Shown here: piece by piece, positions 43,571-55,297 of the stretch
Position numbering within the stretch: position 1 is the stretch's first letter
Layout: the number at the start of each line of letters is the position of its first letter
DNA from: Variovorax dokdonensis
GTDB taxonomy: Bacteria > Pseudomonadota > Gammaproteobacteria > Burkholderiales > Burkholderiaceae_C
NCBI RefSeq assembly: GCF_030316895.1
Contig: NZ_JASZYV010000001.1
Span: forward strand, 1,116,001-1,180,000
Reading direction: 5' to 3'
DNA length: 64,000 nucleotides
Program-made: the position numbers and the translations under genes
Notes under the pieces: generated by a model
The model's input: the letters and a program-made list of their open reading frames with translations, nothing else
Told to the model about the DNA's origin: nothing
Database searches by the model: none

Positions 43571-43596
43571 CGAGACGGGCGCGGTTGACCGTCTCG
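43571..43596. terminator. Hairpin between convergent hydrolase and thioesterase genes
   Basis: CGAGACGG and CCGTCTCG form a perfect 8-bp stem with a ten-base loop in the 50-base gap between convergent stop codons. There is no clear T-tract, so intrinsic termination is uncertain. Confidence 0.4.
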
Positions 43597-43610
43597 ACCG
43601 ATCTGGGCTC

Positions 43611-44156
43611 TTACGTGGGCTGCCGCATCTCGAACACCAAGCAGGTCGTGGTGCCGTGCGCGTAGAGCGTGCCGTCCGGGCCGTACAGGCGCGCCTCGGC
43701 GGTGGCCAGTTGGCGCCCGCAGTGCACGACTTTGCCTTCGGCTCGCACGCGCTGCACCTTGGGGCCGATGGCCTTGACCAGATTCACGCCCAACTCTGCC
43801 GTGGTGTAGGCGCGGCCGACCGGCATCATGGTGTGGATCGCGCAGCCGAGTGCCGAGTCGAGCAAGGTGGCATACCAGCCGCCATGGATGCCGCCCATGG
43901 GGTTCAGGTGGGCCGGCTTCGGCGTGCCTTGGAAGAGCGCGCGGCCAGGCTCCACTTCGAGGATGGTGAAGTCCAGGGTCTTGGCGATGGCAGCGTAGGG
44001 GAGTTCGCCATCGAGCATGGCCTGCATCATCTCCAGGCCAGTCTTGCCGGCCACCTGTTCCGGTCGCGCGACGCCCGGCCCGGGGCCAGCGTCAAGACGG
44101 GCGGCGACCTCGGCTTCCTGCGCCAGCCATGCGGTGAGGGTGTCTTCCATGCTCAT
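43611..44156 (-). CDS. PaaI-type hotdog-fold thioesterase
   Basis: 181 residues from the ATG at 44156, with AAGG upstream. The hotdog signature HLNPMGGIHGGWYATLLDSALGCAIHT is the helix-bearing motif of the PaaI/4HBT group, followed by ELGVNLVKAIGPKVQRVRAEGKVVHCGRQLATAEARL. These enzymes hydrolyse aromatic or medium-chain acyl-CoAs. A helical N-terminal extension of about 50 residues is present. The gene diverges from a MarR regulator with two palindromes between them, so it is likely controlled by it. Confidence 0.9.
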   Translation of the reverse strand: MSMEDTLTAWLAQEAEVAARLDAGPGPGVARPEQVAGKTGLEMMQAMLDGELPYAAIAKTLDFTILEVEPGRALFQGTPKPAHLNPMGGIHGGWYATLLDSALGCAIHTMMPVGRAYTTAELGVNLVKAIGPKVQRVRAEGKVVHCGRQLATAEARLYGPDGTLYAHGTTTCLVFEMRQPT

Positions 44157-44171
44157 ACCTTGATCCTTGAG

Positions 44172-44198
44172 TTGCATATGCAATAGTTGCAGCTACAA
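44172..44198. promoter_or_regulatory. Tandem MarR-type operator candidates between thioesterase and MarR genes
   Basis: TTGCATATGCAA (44172-44183) is a perfect 12-bp palindrome. TTGCAGCTACAA (44187-44198) is a second copy with 10 of 12 positions symmetric, starting 15 bases later. Both fill the 49-base divergent gap. Confidence 0.6.
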
Positions 44199-44205
44199 TC
44201 GTAGC

Positions 44206-44685
44206 ATGAGCCCCGCCAAACTTCCTCAAGGCTGTACCAACTTCAAGGTGCGGCAATTGATGCGCCACATTGGCCGCATCTACGACGCCGAGATGGCGAA
44301 CTGCGGTCTGAAGACCACGCAGTATTCGCTGCTGTCGAACGTCCTCAATCTCGGCCCCATCCGGCCGGCTGATCTGGCCGAGGCCATGCACATGACGCCG
44401 TCGACGCTCAGCCGAAACCTCCAGCCGCTGTTGGCTGCCGGTTGGATCGAGATGGGCGCTGGCGTCGATGCGCGCAGCCGCCTGCTGCGCATCACGGACG
44501 CGGGGCGGGTCAAGCGGCGCGAGGCGCAGGGTCATTGGAAGGTGGCCCAGCTTGCGCTGAACGAGCGTCTTGGCGCAGACAAGGTGAGCGCGCTGCATGC
44601 GCTGATCGACGACTCCCTGGCGCTGCTTGGCAGTGAGCCCGAAGGCGAATCAGATCAAGAAGTCGAAGGAGCGATCAATGACTGA
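44206..44685 (+). CDS. MarR-family transcriptional regulator
   Basis: 159 residues from the ATG at 44206; an in-frame upstream start would cross the operator region. The winged helix is clear: LKTTQYSLLSNVLNLGPIRPADLAEAMHMTPSTLSRNLQPLLAAGWIEMGAGVDARSRLLRITDAGR. MarR proteins repress by binding palindromes and are released by phenolic or xenobiotic ligands. Its stop overlaps the MFS gene start by eight bases, so it shares an operon with the exporter genes and diverges from the thioesterase gene. Confidence 0.93.
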   Translation: MSPAKLPQGCTNFKVRQLMRHIGRIYDAEMANCGLKTTQYSLLSNVLNLGPIRPADLAEAMHMTPSTLSRNLQPLLAAGWIEMGAGVDARSRLLRITDAGRVKRREAQGHWKVAQLALNERLGADKVSALHALIDDSLALLGSEPEGESDQEVEGAIND

Positions 44686-45931
44686 TGTTCAACGGTCTGC
44701 GGGCGCTCCTTTGAAGCGCTACGCCGTGTGGCTGGTGCTGCTGGCGGCCGGTGGCGTGTTCGCGCTCACCATGGGCGTGCGCCAGACGATGGGGCTTTTT
44801 CTCTCGTCGCTCAACACCGCCACGGGACTTGGCGTGGGCAGCATCAGCCTGGCCTTTGCGTTCGGCCAACTTTGGTGGGGGTTGACGCAACCGTTTGCCG
44901 GCGCGGTGGCCGACCGCATCGGCACCGGGCGCGTGATCTTCATCGGCGTGCTGCTGGTGGCGCTGGGCACCATCCTCACGCCGTTCATGACCTCCACGGC
45001 TGGCCTCATCTTTTGTATCGGCGTGCTGGCTGCCGGCGGGGCCGGCATGGCGGGGCCGTCGGTGCTGATGGCCGCCGCGATGCGCATGGTGCCGGCGGAG
45101 CGGCGCGGCTTTTCGACGGGCCTGGTCAATGCGGGTGGGTCCTTCGGCCAGTTCGCGATGGCGCCGATCGCCATCACGCTGATCGCCGCCACGGGTTGGG
45201 CCAACGCCATGCAGTGGATGGGCCTGCTGGTGCTGCTGGCGTTGCCGGCCGCATGGGTGCTCAAGGGCAACTCGCTGCAGGGTGCATCGGCCGCCGCAAC
45301 GGCTTCGGCGGCCAAGCCACTGGGCGCGCGCGAGGCCGTGCGTCAGGCGGTGCGGCTGCCGAGCTATCGCATGCTCGCCACGGGATTTTTCGTCTGCGGC
45401 TTTCACGTGGCCTTTCTTGCCACGCACATGCCCGGCGTGGTCGAGGCCTGCGGCCTGAGTCCTCAGGTCGGCGCCTGGGCCTTGGGTGTGATCGGCCTGT
45501 TCAACATCGTCGGCAGCCTTGCCATGGGCTGGGCGGTGGGCCGCTGGCGCATGAAGTCGCTGCTGGCGCTGGTGTACTCGGTGCGCGCGGTGGCGGTGCT
45601 CGTGTTCCTGCTGGCGCCCAAGACGCCCACCACGGTGCTCGTCTTCGCGGCGGTGATGGGCGTGAGCTTTCTTTCGACCGTGCCGCCCACGGCGGGGCTG
45701 GTGGCCAAGTTCTTCGGCCCTTCCAACATGGCGATGCTGTTCGGCATCGTGATGCTGGCGCATCAGGTGGGCGGCTTTCTCGGGGCATGGCTGGGAGGCC
45801 GGGTGTTCGAGGCGACCGGCAGCTACGACTGGGTCTGGTACATCGACATCGTGCTGGCCATTGGCGCTGCACTGGTGAACCTGTCGATCCGCGAGGCACC
45901 GCTGGCACGGCGTGCGGTCGCCGCAGCCTGA
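44678..45931 (+). CDS. MFS transporter
   Basis: 417 residues from the ATG at 44678, with GAAGGAG upstream. Twelve membrane segments and the loop 2-3 motif PFAGAVADRIGTGRV are visible. GVRQTMGLFLSSL and GGFLGAWLGGRVFEATGSYDWVW resemble the oxalate/formate- and monocarboxylate-type and CynX-like MFS groups. It is translationally coupled to the MarR regulator gene and precedes a MATE gene by 13 bases. Export of an aromatic or other small organic acid is plausible but unproven. Confidence 0.9.
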   Translation: MTDVQRSAGAPLKRYAVWLVLLAAGGVFALTMGVRQTMGLFLSSLNTATGLGVGSISLAFAFGQLWWGLTQPFAGAVADRIGTGRVIFIGVLLVALGTILTPFMTSTAGLIFCIGVLAAGGAGMAGPSVLMAAAMRMVPAERRGFSTGLVNAGGSFGQFAMAPIAITLIAATGWANAMQWMGLLVLLALPAAWVLKGNSLQGASAAATASAAKPLGAREAVRQAVRLPSYRMLATGFFVCGFHVAFLATHMPGVVEACGLSPQVGAWALGVIGLFNIVGSLAMGWAVGRWRMKSLLALVYSVRAVAVLVFLLAPKTPTTVLVFAAVMGVSFLSTVPPTAGLVAKFFGPSNMAMLFGIVMLAHQVGGFLGAWLGGRVFEATGSYDWVWYIDIVLAIGAALVNLSIREAPLARRAVAAA

Positions 45932-45944
45932 AGGCATCTCGCAA

Positions 45945-47387
45945 ATGACCACGACCACGACCACGACCGCCGTGCTCGACGCGCGCACTCGGCTCCTGCT
46001 CGAAGGCCCCATCGCGCCCACGCTGCTCAAGCTGGCTGCGCCCAATGTGCTGGTGATGGTGGCGCAGGCCGCCGTCGGCCTCATCGAGACCTACTTCGTC
46101 GGCAAGTTGGGCGCCGATGCGCTCGCTTCGATGGCGCTGGTCTTTCCCATCGTCATGCTGATGCAGATGACCTCGGCCGGCGCGATGGGCGGCGGCATTG
46201 CCTCGGCCATTGCGCGCGCGCTGGGTTCACGCCGGCGTGATGACGCCAATGCCTTGGTGCTCCACGCCATCGTGATTGCCCTGGGCTTTGCGGCCGTATT
46301 CACCGTGGCATTGCTGCTGGGCGGCCGCTGGCTTTACACGCAGATGGGCGGCAGCGGCGAGTCGCTGGCTGGCGCGCTTGTGTATTCGCACTGGGTGTTT
46401 GCCGGCGCGGCGCTGGTGTGGCTGTTCAACTCGCTGGCGGCGGTGATCCGCGGAACCGGCAACATGGCGGTGCCCGCCAATGTCACTGTTGCAGGCGTGA
46501 TCGTGCTGATCCCACTGTCGCCCCTGCTCATCTTCGGCTGGGGCCCAGTGCCTGCGCTGGGCATCGCGGGTGGGGCGATCGCACTGCTGCTGTATTACCT
46601 CGGCGGCACGCTGGTCCTGTGGGCCTACCTGCGATCGCCACGCAGCCTGCTGGCACCGCGCTTTGCCGGCATCCAGCTGCAATGGCGGCTCTTCCGGGAC
46701 ATTCTTCGCGTGGGGCTGCTCGGCGCGATCTCGACGTTCGCCACCAACTTGTCGATCGGCACCGCCACGGCATTGGCCGGGCGCTTCGGCCCGGACGCGA
46801 TCGCGGGCTACGGAACCGCCGCGCGCCTCGAGTACCTGTTGGTGCCGCTGGTGTTCGGGTTGGGCGCGCCCTTGCTGGCGATGGTGGGTACGTGCATGGG
46901 CGCGGGCGATCGGGAGCGTGCCATTCGCGCTGCATGGATCGGCGCGGGGCTGGCGTTTGCGATGTCGGAAGCGGTCGGCCTTGCGGCGTCCATCTGGCCC
47001 CGCCAATGGCTGCTGCTCTTCGGCCATGACGCCGCGATGCTGGATGCCGGCACGCAGTACCTGCGGATGGTGGGGCCGCTTTATGGGTTCTTCGGCGTCG
47101 GCCTGGTGTTGTATTTCGCGTCGCAGGGCGCGGGCAGGCTGCTCTGGCCGGTGCTGGGAAATCTCGCGCGCCTCGCGGTCGCTGCCATCGGAGGCTGGCT
47201 GGCCCTGCGCTGGGGCGGCGGGCTGGATCATGTGTTCCTGGCGCAGGGATTGGCGCTGGTCGTCTACGGCTGCGTGATCGCCTGTGCGATCGCGGGCGGC
47301 GCCTGGTTTGGCCGGGTGGGGTGGCCGAGGCGGCCTGCGGCGCTGCTTCGGCATGTCGAATTGAGTGCCGAGCGTATGGCGCCCTGA
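45945..47387 (+). CDS. MATE-family multidrug/metabolite exporter
   Basis: 480 residues from the ATG at 45945. Two six-helix bundles are visible, beginning with TLLKLAAPNVLVMVAQAAVGLIETYFVGKLGADALA and repeating at LFRDILRVGLLGAISTFATNLSIGTATALAGRFG. This is the NorM/DinF/MATE fold that exports cations or drugs against Na+ or H+. An odd run of seven threonines follows the start methionine. It is the third gene of the MarR-headed operon. Confidence 0.92.
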   Translation: MTTTTTTTAVLDARTRLLLEGPIAPTLLKLAAPNVLVMVAQAAVGLIETYFVGKLGADALASMALVFPIVMLMQMTSAGAMGGGIASAIARALGSRRRDDANALVLHAIVIALGFAAVFTVALLLGGRWLYTQMGGSGESLAGALVYSHWVFAGAALVWLFNSLAAVIRGTGNMAVPANVTVAGVIVLIPLSPLLIFGWGPVPALGIAGGAIALLLYYLGGTLVLWAYLRSPRSLLAPRFAGIQLQWRLFRDILRVGLLGAISTFATNLSIGTATALAGRFGPDAIAGYGTAARLEYLLVPLVFGLGAPLLAMVGTCMGAGDRERAIRAAWIGAGLAFAMSEAVGLAASIWPRQWLLLFGHDAAMLDAGTQYLRMVGPLYGFFGVGLVLYFASQGAGRLLWPVLGNLARLAVAAIGGWLALRWGGGLDHVFLAQGLALVVYGCVIACAIAGGAWFGRVGWPRRPAALLRHVELSAERMAP

Positions 47388-47540
47388 GCCGCCCGATCGC
47401 ACCCAGAGACGAGACGGAAGGCTGTCACAGCGAGGGCGTTCCATCGGTTAGCCTCGATGAATGCGCTCGCCTGGTTGGTTTTCGCCCCTGTTGGATGGGG
47501 CCAGTTTGTTTCCGCTTGATCCTTTCGTGGGTTCCGTTCG

Positions 47541-48308
47541 ATGACGGTCCTCGATGGTGGCGTTTTTCTCGTCTGCGTCGCGTTGGCCACCTGGGCCCAG
47601 GCGCTCACCGGCTTTGCCTTTGGTCTGATCCTGCTGGGCCTGGTAGGCGTGCTGCACGTGGTGCCGCTGGCGGACGCGGCCAATGCCTGCAATCTTCTGA
47701 GCCTGGTGCAGGCATGGGCCGCACTGCGAGGCGGTGCGCGCAAGGCGGTCGATGTGCAAGCGCTGCGCGACACGATGATGGGCAGCGTCTTTGGCGTGGC
47801 CGGCGGGGTGTTCCTGCTTGGATGGCTGTCGGGCAACGTGGTCGAACTGCTGCGGCTCCTGCTCGGTCTCACGATCCTGGCCTGCGCGGCCATGCTGCTG
47901 CTGCGTGCCGCGCCGAGGGCGGTACGGTCGTCCTCGGCGTCGTTTCGCGCCATGGGCTTGGTGTCGGGTGTGATGGGCGGGCTGTTCTCCACCTCGGGGC
48001 CGCCGCTCGTCTACCACTTCTATCGGCAGCCGATGGCGGCGATCTCGATCCGCCACACGCTGGTGTCGTGCTTCGCCATCGCTTCGCTGGTGCGTCTGGC
48101 CATCGTGGTGCCCACGGGGCAGTTCGGGCTCGACTCGCTTTATCTGAGCGTATTGGCCGCGCCGCTGGTGTTCGGCGTCACCGCATGGGTGCGGCGCGCG
48201 CCGCCGGCCTGGTCGCCCCGCGTGGTGCAAGGCATCGTCTGTGCGCTTCTGGTGGTGGCGGGCGTGGCGCTGGCGGGGCCGGCCATGCTGCACTACCTGC
48301 GTGGCTGA
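47541..48308 (+). CDS. TauE/SafE-family sulfite exporter-like permease
   Basis: 255 residues with about eight membrane helices in two repeats. TWAQALTGFAFGLILLGLVGV and the second-repeat GLVSGVMGGLFSTSGPPLVYHFY are the conserved TauE/SafE motifs. Members move sulfite, sulfoacetate or other organic anions outward. It follows the MATE gene by 153 bases in which I see no gene or clear terminator, so it may or may not be part of that operon. Confidence 0.88.
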   Translation: MTVLDGGVFLVCVALATWAQALTGFAFGLILLGLVGVLHVVPLADAANACNLLSLVQAWAALRGGARKAVDVQALRDTMMGSVFGVAGGVFLLGWLSGNVVELLRLLLGLTILACAAMLLLRAAPRAVRSSSASFRAMGLVSGVMGGLFSTSGPPLVYHFYRQPMAAISIRHTLVSCFAIASLVRLAIVVPTGQFGLDSLYLSVLAAPLVFGVTAWVRRAPPAWSPRVVQGIVCALLVVAGVALAGPAMLHYLRG

Positions 48309-48335
48309 TCCAGCATGCGCGCCGGCCTCGGCCGT

Positions 48336-48977
48336 TCAAGCGCGCAGCTGGCCCCGATATGCGGCGACGAAGGCATGCGCGTCCTCGCGCACGGCCGTGG
48401 CGCTCTTGCCCGGTTTGTAGAGGGCCGAGCCGATGCCGAAGCCGGCTGCACCGGCGATCTGCCACTGGGCCATGTTGCCCGGCGAGATGCCGCCTACGGG
48501 GAGGATGGGCGTGCCGGCCGGCAGCACCGCGAGCAAGGCCTTGACCACGGCGGGCGAGGCCATCTCGGCCGGAAAGATCTTCAGCCCATGCGCGCCGGCG
48601 TCCAGTGCGGCGAAAGCTTCGGTGGGCGTCATGACGCCCGGCAGGCTGATGAGTCCTGCCTGGCGCGAGGCGGCGATCACGGCGGGCTTGGCATCGGGCG
48701 AGACGACCAGTTCGCCGCCGGCGGCCGCCACCTCCAGTACCTGCCGTGTGTTCAGCACCGTCCCGGCACCGACCACGGCTTGCGGATGACGCTGTCGCAA
48801 GAGCGCGATGCTCTCCAGCGGCTGGGGCGAGTTCAGCGGCACCTCGATCAGGCCAAAGCCAGCTTCGACCAGCGCGTCGCCGATGCCGGCCGCCTCTTGC
48901 GGTGTCAGCCCACGAAGGATGGCCACGAGTGGCAACTGCGCCATCGCCTTGTCGAACTTGTCCTGGATGCTGCTCAT
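48336..48977 (-). CDS. dgoA: 2-dehydro-3-deoxy-6-phosphogalactonate aldolase
   Basis: 213 residues from the ATG at 48977; upstream in-frame sequence does not resemble the family. KDPG/KDPGal aldolase features: VAILRGLTPQEAAGIG, EVPLNSPQPLE with the catalytic Glu, VVGAGTVL, Schiff-base Lys in HGLKIFPAE, and LPVGGISPGNMAQW. The VAILRG and GLKIFPAE variants match DgoA rather than Eda, and the DgoK gene lies immediately upstream (37 bases), so KDPGal from galactonate is the likely substrate. Confidence 0.93.
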   Translation of the reverse strand: MSSIQDKFDKAMAQLPLVAILRGLTPQEAAGIGDALVEAGFGLIEVPLNSPQPLESIALLRQRHPQAVVGAGTVLNTRQVLEVAAAGGELVVSPDAKPAVIAASRQAGLISLPGVMTPTEAFAALDAGAHGLKIFPAEMASPAVVKALLAVLPAGTPILPVGGISPGNMAQWQIAGAAGFGIGSALYKPGKSATAVREDAHAFVAAYRGQLRA

Positions 48978-49014
48978 GGTGTGTGGTGTGCCGAGAATCA
49001 GGAATGAGGAATGG

Positions 49015-49914
49015 TCATCGCGCGGCGAGCGCGTGCAGCCCAGCCCAGGTGGCATTGGCGCCGAGCGTGTTTGCCTGAATGCCCAGGGCTCCCAGGGCCA
49101 GAGCGTAGCGCGATGTGAGCTGCGGGGCGCCAATCAGCGTCAGCGAATGATGGCCCTGCGGTAGCAGCGTACGCAACTCCTCGCCGATCAGCACGCCCGA
49201 CAGGTAGCTGGCCAGCTCACCCGGGGAACGCCGCTCGAACAAGCCCAGCGTGCGCACGCCAAAGGCGTTGTGCAACAGGCCATGCCCGTTGTCGGCAACG
49301 CGCACACCTTGCAGAAATGCCGCTTCATCCATCGGCGCGTCTGCATCGATGGTGCGCGAAAGGATCGAGTGGCGCGACAGCAGGGCATAGAACTCGCCGG
49401 TCATGAAGGTTCGAAAACCCATGACGCGTCCGTCTTCCACCTGGGCCCACTTGTTGTGGGTACCGGGCAGGACGAACAAGCCGTCGCGAATGCCGGTGAG
49501 GGCGATCGCGCCGAAGATCTGCACTTCTTCGCCCCGCATGACATCGGGGACGCCGTCGTGTTCGTCCGACAGGCCCGGCACGATGGACACCCGGCCCTGG
49601 TCGACGATGCGCGCGCGAACATCCTCCAGGCTTGCCGGACAGGGGCAGTAGGGCGCTTCCACCCAGCCCTGGCGGCTGCCGGCCATACCGGAGATCAGGC
49701 AGCGCGTGCCGGATTCGCCCATCCAGTGGCCGAAGAGTTCATCGAACACGGCGGCAAAGCCGCCGGGCTCGACGGAGAGGATGCCGCGTGGATGCGTCTG
49801 CTCTTGCAGGACCTTGCCGTCGGCGTCAAGGAGCGCGCCGCGCAGCGAACTGGTGCCCCAGTCCACGGCAACCAGGCGTGCTTTCAATGTCGCGGCTTCG
49901 AGGTTTGCGATCAT
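49015..49914 (-). CDS. dgoK: 2-dehydro-3-deoxygalactonokinase
   Basis: 299 residues from the ATG at 49914. An ATG at 49950, with GGAAGG eight bases upstream, would add 12 residues and share the bases CATG with the divergent gene's start. The sugar-kinase start VAVDWGTSSLRGALLD is followed by SGMAGSRQGWVEAPY, HDGVPDVMRGEEVQIFGA, LPGTHNKWAQVEDG and FMTGEFYALLSRHSIL, all DgoK signatures. It phosphorylates 2-keto-3-deoxygalactonate for the adjacent aldolase. No galactonate dehydratase or transporter gene is visible in the window. Confidence 0.93.
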   Translation of the reverse strand: MIANLEAATLKARLVAVDWGTSSLRGALLDADGKVLQEQTHPRGILSVEPGGFAAVFDELFGHWMGESGTRCLISGMAGSRQGWVEAPYCPCPASLEDVRARIVDQGRVSIVPGLSDEHDGVPDVMRGEEVQIFGAIALTGIRDGLFVLPGTHNKWAQVEDGRVMGFRTFMTGEFYALLSRHSILSRTIDADAPMDEAAFLQGVRVADNGHGLLHNAFGVRTLGLFERRSPGELASYLSGVLIGEELRTLLPQGHHSLTLIGAPQLTSRYALALGALGIQANTLGANATWAGLHALAAR

Positions 49915-49948
49915 GGAGGTTGAACCAGCCCGTTGAACGAATGGAACC

Positions 49949-51220
49949 ATGAACGATACCTTCCTTCTCGATCACTCCTACAAGAGCTTCCCCGCCCGCG
50001 CGCAGCCTTGCCGCAGCGACGCACTTGGCGCGCTTGGATGGAACGTACTGGCTGACGACCTGGCTTACCCGCTGGCGACGCTGCGCCAATCCGCGCTGGC
50101 GCACAACCTGTCCTGGATGCAGGACTTTGCACGTCGCAAGGGCGTGCAACTGGCGCCGCATGGCAAGACGACGATGTCGCCCGAGCTGTTCGACATGCAG
50201 TTGAAGGCTGGCGCCTGGGGCCTCACGTTCGCGACCATCTTCCAGCTTGCAGTCGGGGTGCGCGCCGGCGCACGGCGCGCCATCATCGCCAACCAGGTGC
50301 TCAGTGACGCGGATCTCGACGCTCTGGCTGCTCTGCTGGCCCAGCATGACGGGCTACGCGTCTGGTTCCTGGTCGATTCACGGGCCCAACTGGCCATGAT
50401 CGAAGCGTGGGCGCGTCGGCGTCGCCATGGCGGCCGTTTCGACGCGTTGCTGGAGATCGGCGTGCCGGGGCAGCGGACAGGTGTGCGCCACTTCGATGAC
50501 GCGATCGATCTGGCGCGCGCCATCCAGCGTTCGTCTGCGGTCCGCCTGGGCGGCGTCGAATGCTACGAGGGCCACGCGGCCAACTGCGACAACGATCACG
50601 ATGTGCGAGAGGTCAGTGCGCTGCTGCGGCGGGTCAACGAAGTCGTTCGTGCCTGCGATGCCCAGGACTTGTTCGAAGACGAGCAGATCCTGCTGACCGC
50701 AGGCGGATCGGCCGTGTTCGATCTCGTCATTCCGATGCTCCGGACGGCCGGACTATCGAGACGAGTGACCGGCGTGCTCCGCTCGGGTTGCTACCTCACG
50801 CACGACCATGGCAACTACCGTCGCTACCTGGCCCAAGTCGAGCGTCGCGAAGGGCTCGACGACTCGCTGCGCCCTGCGCTCGAAGTGTGGTCGATGGTGC
50901 AGTCGGTGCCCGAGGAAGGTCTGGCCTTGCTCACTTGCGGCCGGCGCGACATTTCGCATGACATTGAAATGCCGATCCCGGTACGACTCGCGCGGCTGGG
51001 CGAGCGAATCGCCGCCTCGGCACCAGCGGGCTGGAAGGTCACTGCGCTGAACGACCAGCACGCCTATCTGCGCTTTGATGCGGCCGGCATTGCCCCAGCT
51101 GTGGGTGATCGCGTGGCCTTGGGCATCTCCCATCCCTGCACGACCTTCGACAAATGGCGCTGGATGGCGCTGGTCGATGACGAGGGTGGTGTGCGGGGCG
51201 CCGTGCACACCTGCTTCTAG
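49949..51220 (+). CDS. PLP-dependent D-amino-acid deaminase / D-threonine-aldolase-like protein
   Basis: 423 residues. The fold-type III alanine-racemase-like barrel carries the PLP lysine Lys73 in APHGKTTMSPELF. A C-terminal D-serine-dehydratase-like domain has the zinc-type His/Cys pair in GISHPCTTFDKW. Family members deaminate D-serine or cleave D-3-hydroxy amino acids; proteins of this length are usually annotated as amino acid deaminases. It diverges from dgoK with almost no intergenic space, which ties D-amino-acid and galactonate metabolism together only by position. Confidence 0.88.
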   Translation: MNDTFLLDHSYKSFPARAQPCRSDALGALGWNVLADDLAYPLATLRQSALAHNLSWMQDFARRKGVQLAPHGKTTMSPELFDMQLKAGAWGLTFATIFQLAVGVRAGARRAIIANQVLSDADLDALAALLAQHDGLRVWFLVDSRAQLAMIEAWARRRRHGGRFDALLEIGVPGQRTGVRHFDDAIDLARAIQRSSAVRLGGVECYEGHAANCDNDHDVREVSALLRRVNEVVRACDAQDLFEDEQILLTAGGSAVFDLVIPMLRTAGLSRRVTGVLRSGCYLTHDHGNYRRYLAQVERREGLDDSLRPALEVWSMVQSVPEEGLALLTCGRRDISHDIEMPIPVRLARLGERIAASAPAGWKVTALNDQHAYLRFDAAGIAPAVGDRVALGISHPCTTFDKWRWMALVDDEGGVRGAVHTCF

Positions 51221-51244
51221 CCGGACAACGCCGGCCCGCCGCTC

Positions 51245-51283
51245 AAAAGCAAAAAGGCCCGATGGCGCAAACCATCGGGCCTT
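51245..51283 (-). terminator. Rho-independent terminator of the rhlE-type gene
   Basis: On the minus strand AAGGCCCGATGG pairs with CCATCGGGCCTT over 12 bp around a six-base loop and runs into TTTTTGCTTTTG. It lies 20 bases after the helicase stop codon. Confidence 0.9.
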
Positions 51284-51303
51284 GTGAACAGTGCGCTTGG
51301 TGA

Positions 51304-53103
<1,800 letters not shown>

Positions 53104-53564
53104 TGAGTGCATGGGGCGCCGTACACGGCGCTGTGTTTTTCTATCACGGGTATCGGCCCGCCGCGGCACAGCGAGGAGCTGGGGCCGGGCCAGTTGAGGC
53201 AGATGCAGTTGGGGACGTTGGGCGTGAGGAAGGTTGCACTTCCGTCAGCCCCGGCGCGGAGCCGGTGTCGCGGGTAACTGTGCCCGTCGACCCCCGTATT
53301 GTCGCACGAGTTGGCCGACTGCCCGATTTGCCCACGGTTCAATGGCACTCGGTCGTGCGCGATCTTGCCGCGAAAGGCCGTCCCGACGCCCCCCTGCGGT
53401 AGACTCCCCGCTTCGGCCGCAGGCCCCCGCAGGCAATGTCAGGGGCTCGGCCGGGCGGCTTTTCTGCCGGTTCGCGTGACCGACAACGGCTGTGGCCGGC
53501 GCGGCCCGCCCGGCATCCGGCCCGCCCATTTCTCCCCTTTGAAACGCTTCCATACGGACGACCC
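53104..53564. other. 461-base gap between rhlE and ettA
   Basis: Short overlapping reading frames on both strands have no family resemblance and no good ribosome-binding site. The gap must hold the divergent promoters of the two genes. A GC-rich stretch near 53405-53475 could fold in RNA, but I see no known riboswitch or RNA gene. Confidence 0.5.
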
Positions 53565-55226
<1,662 letters not shown>

Positions 55227-55297
55227 GCCTGCGCCGACACCGCGCCCGCGCGCGCAGGCGCACACTCGGGGGTCTTGCGACTCGACCGAGGTGCAGC

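Noticed and set aside
53104-53564. Short open frames in the rhlE-ettA gap
   Set aside because: They overlap each other on both strands, lack ribosome-binding sites and have no family resemblance.
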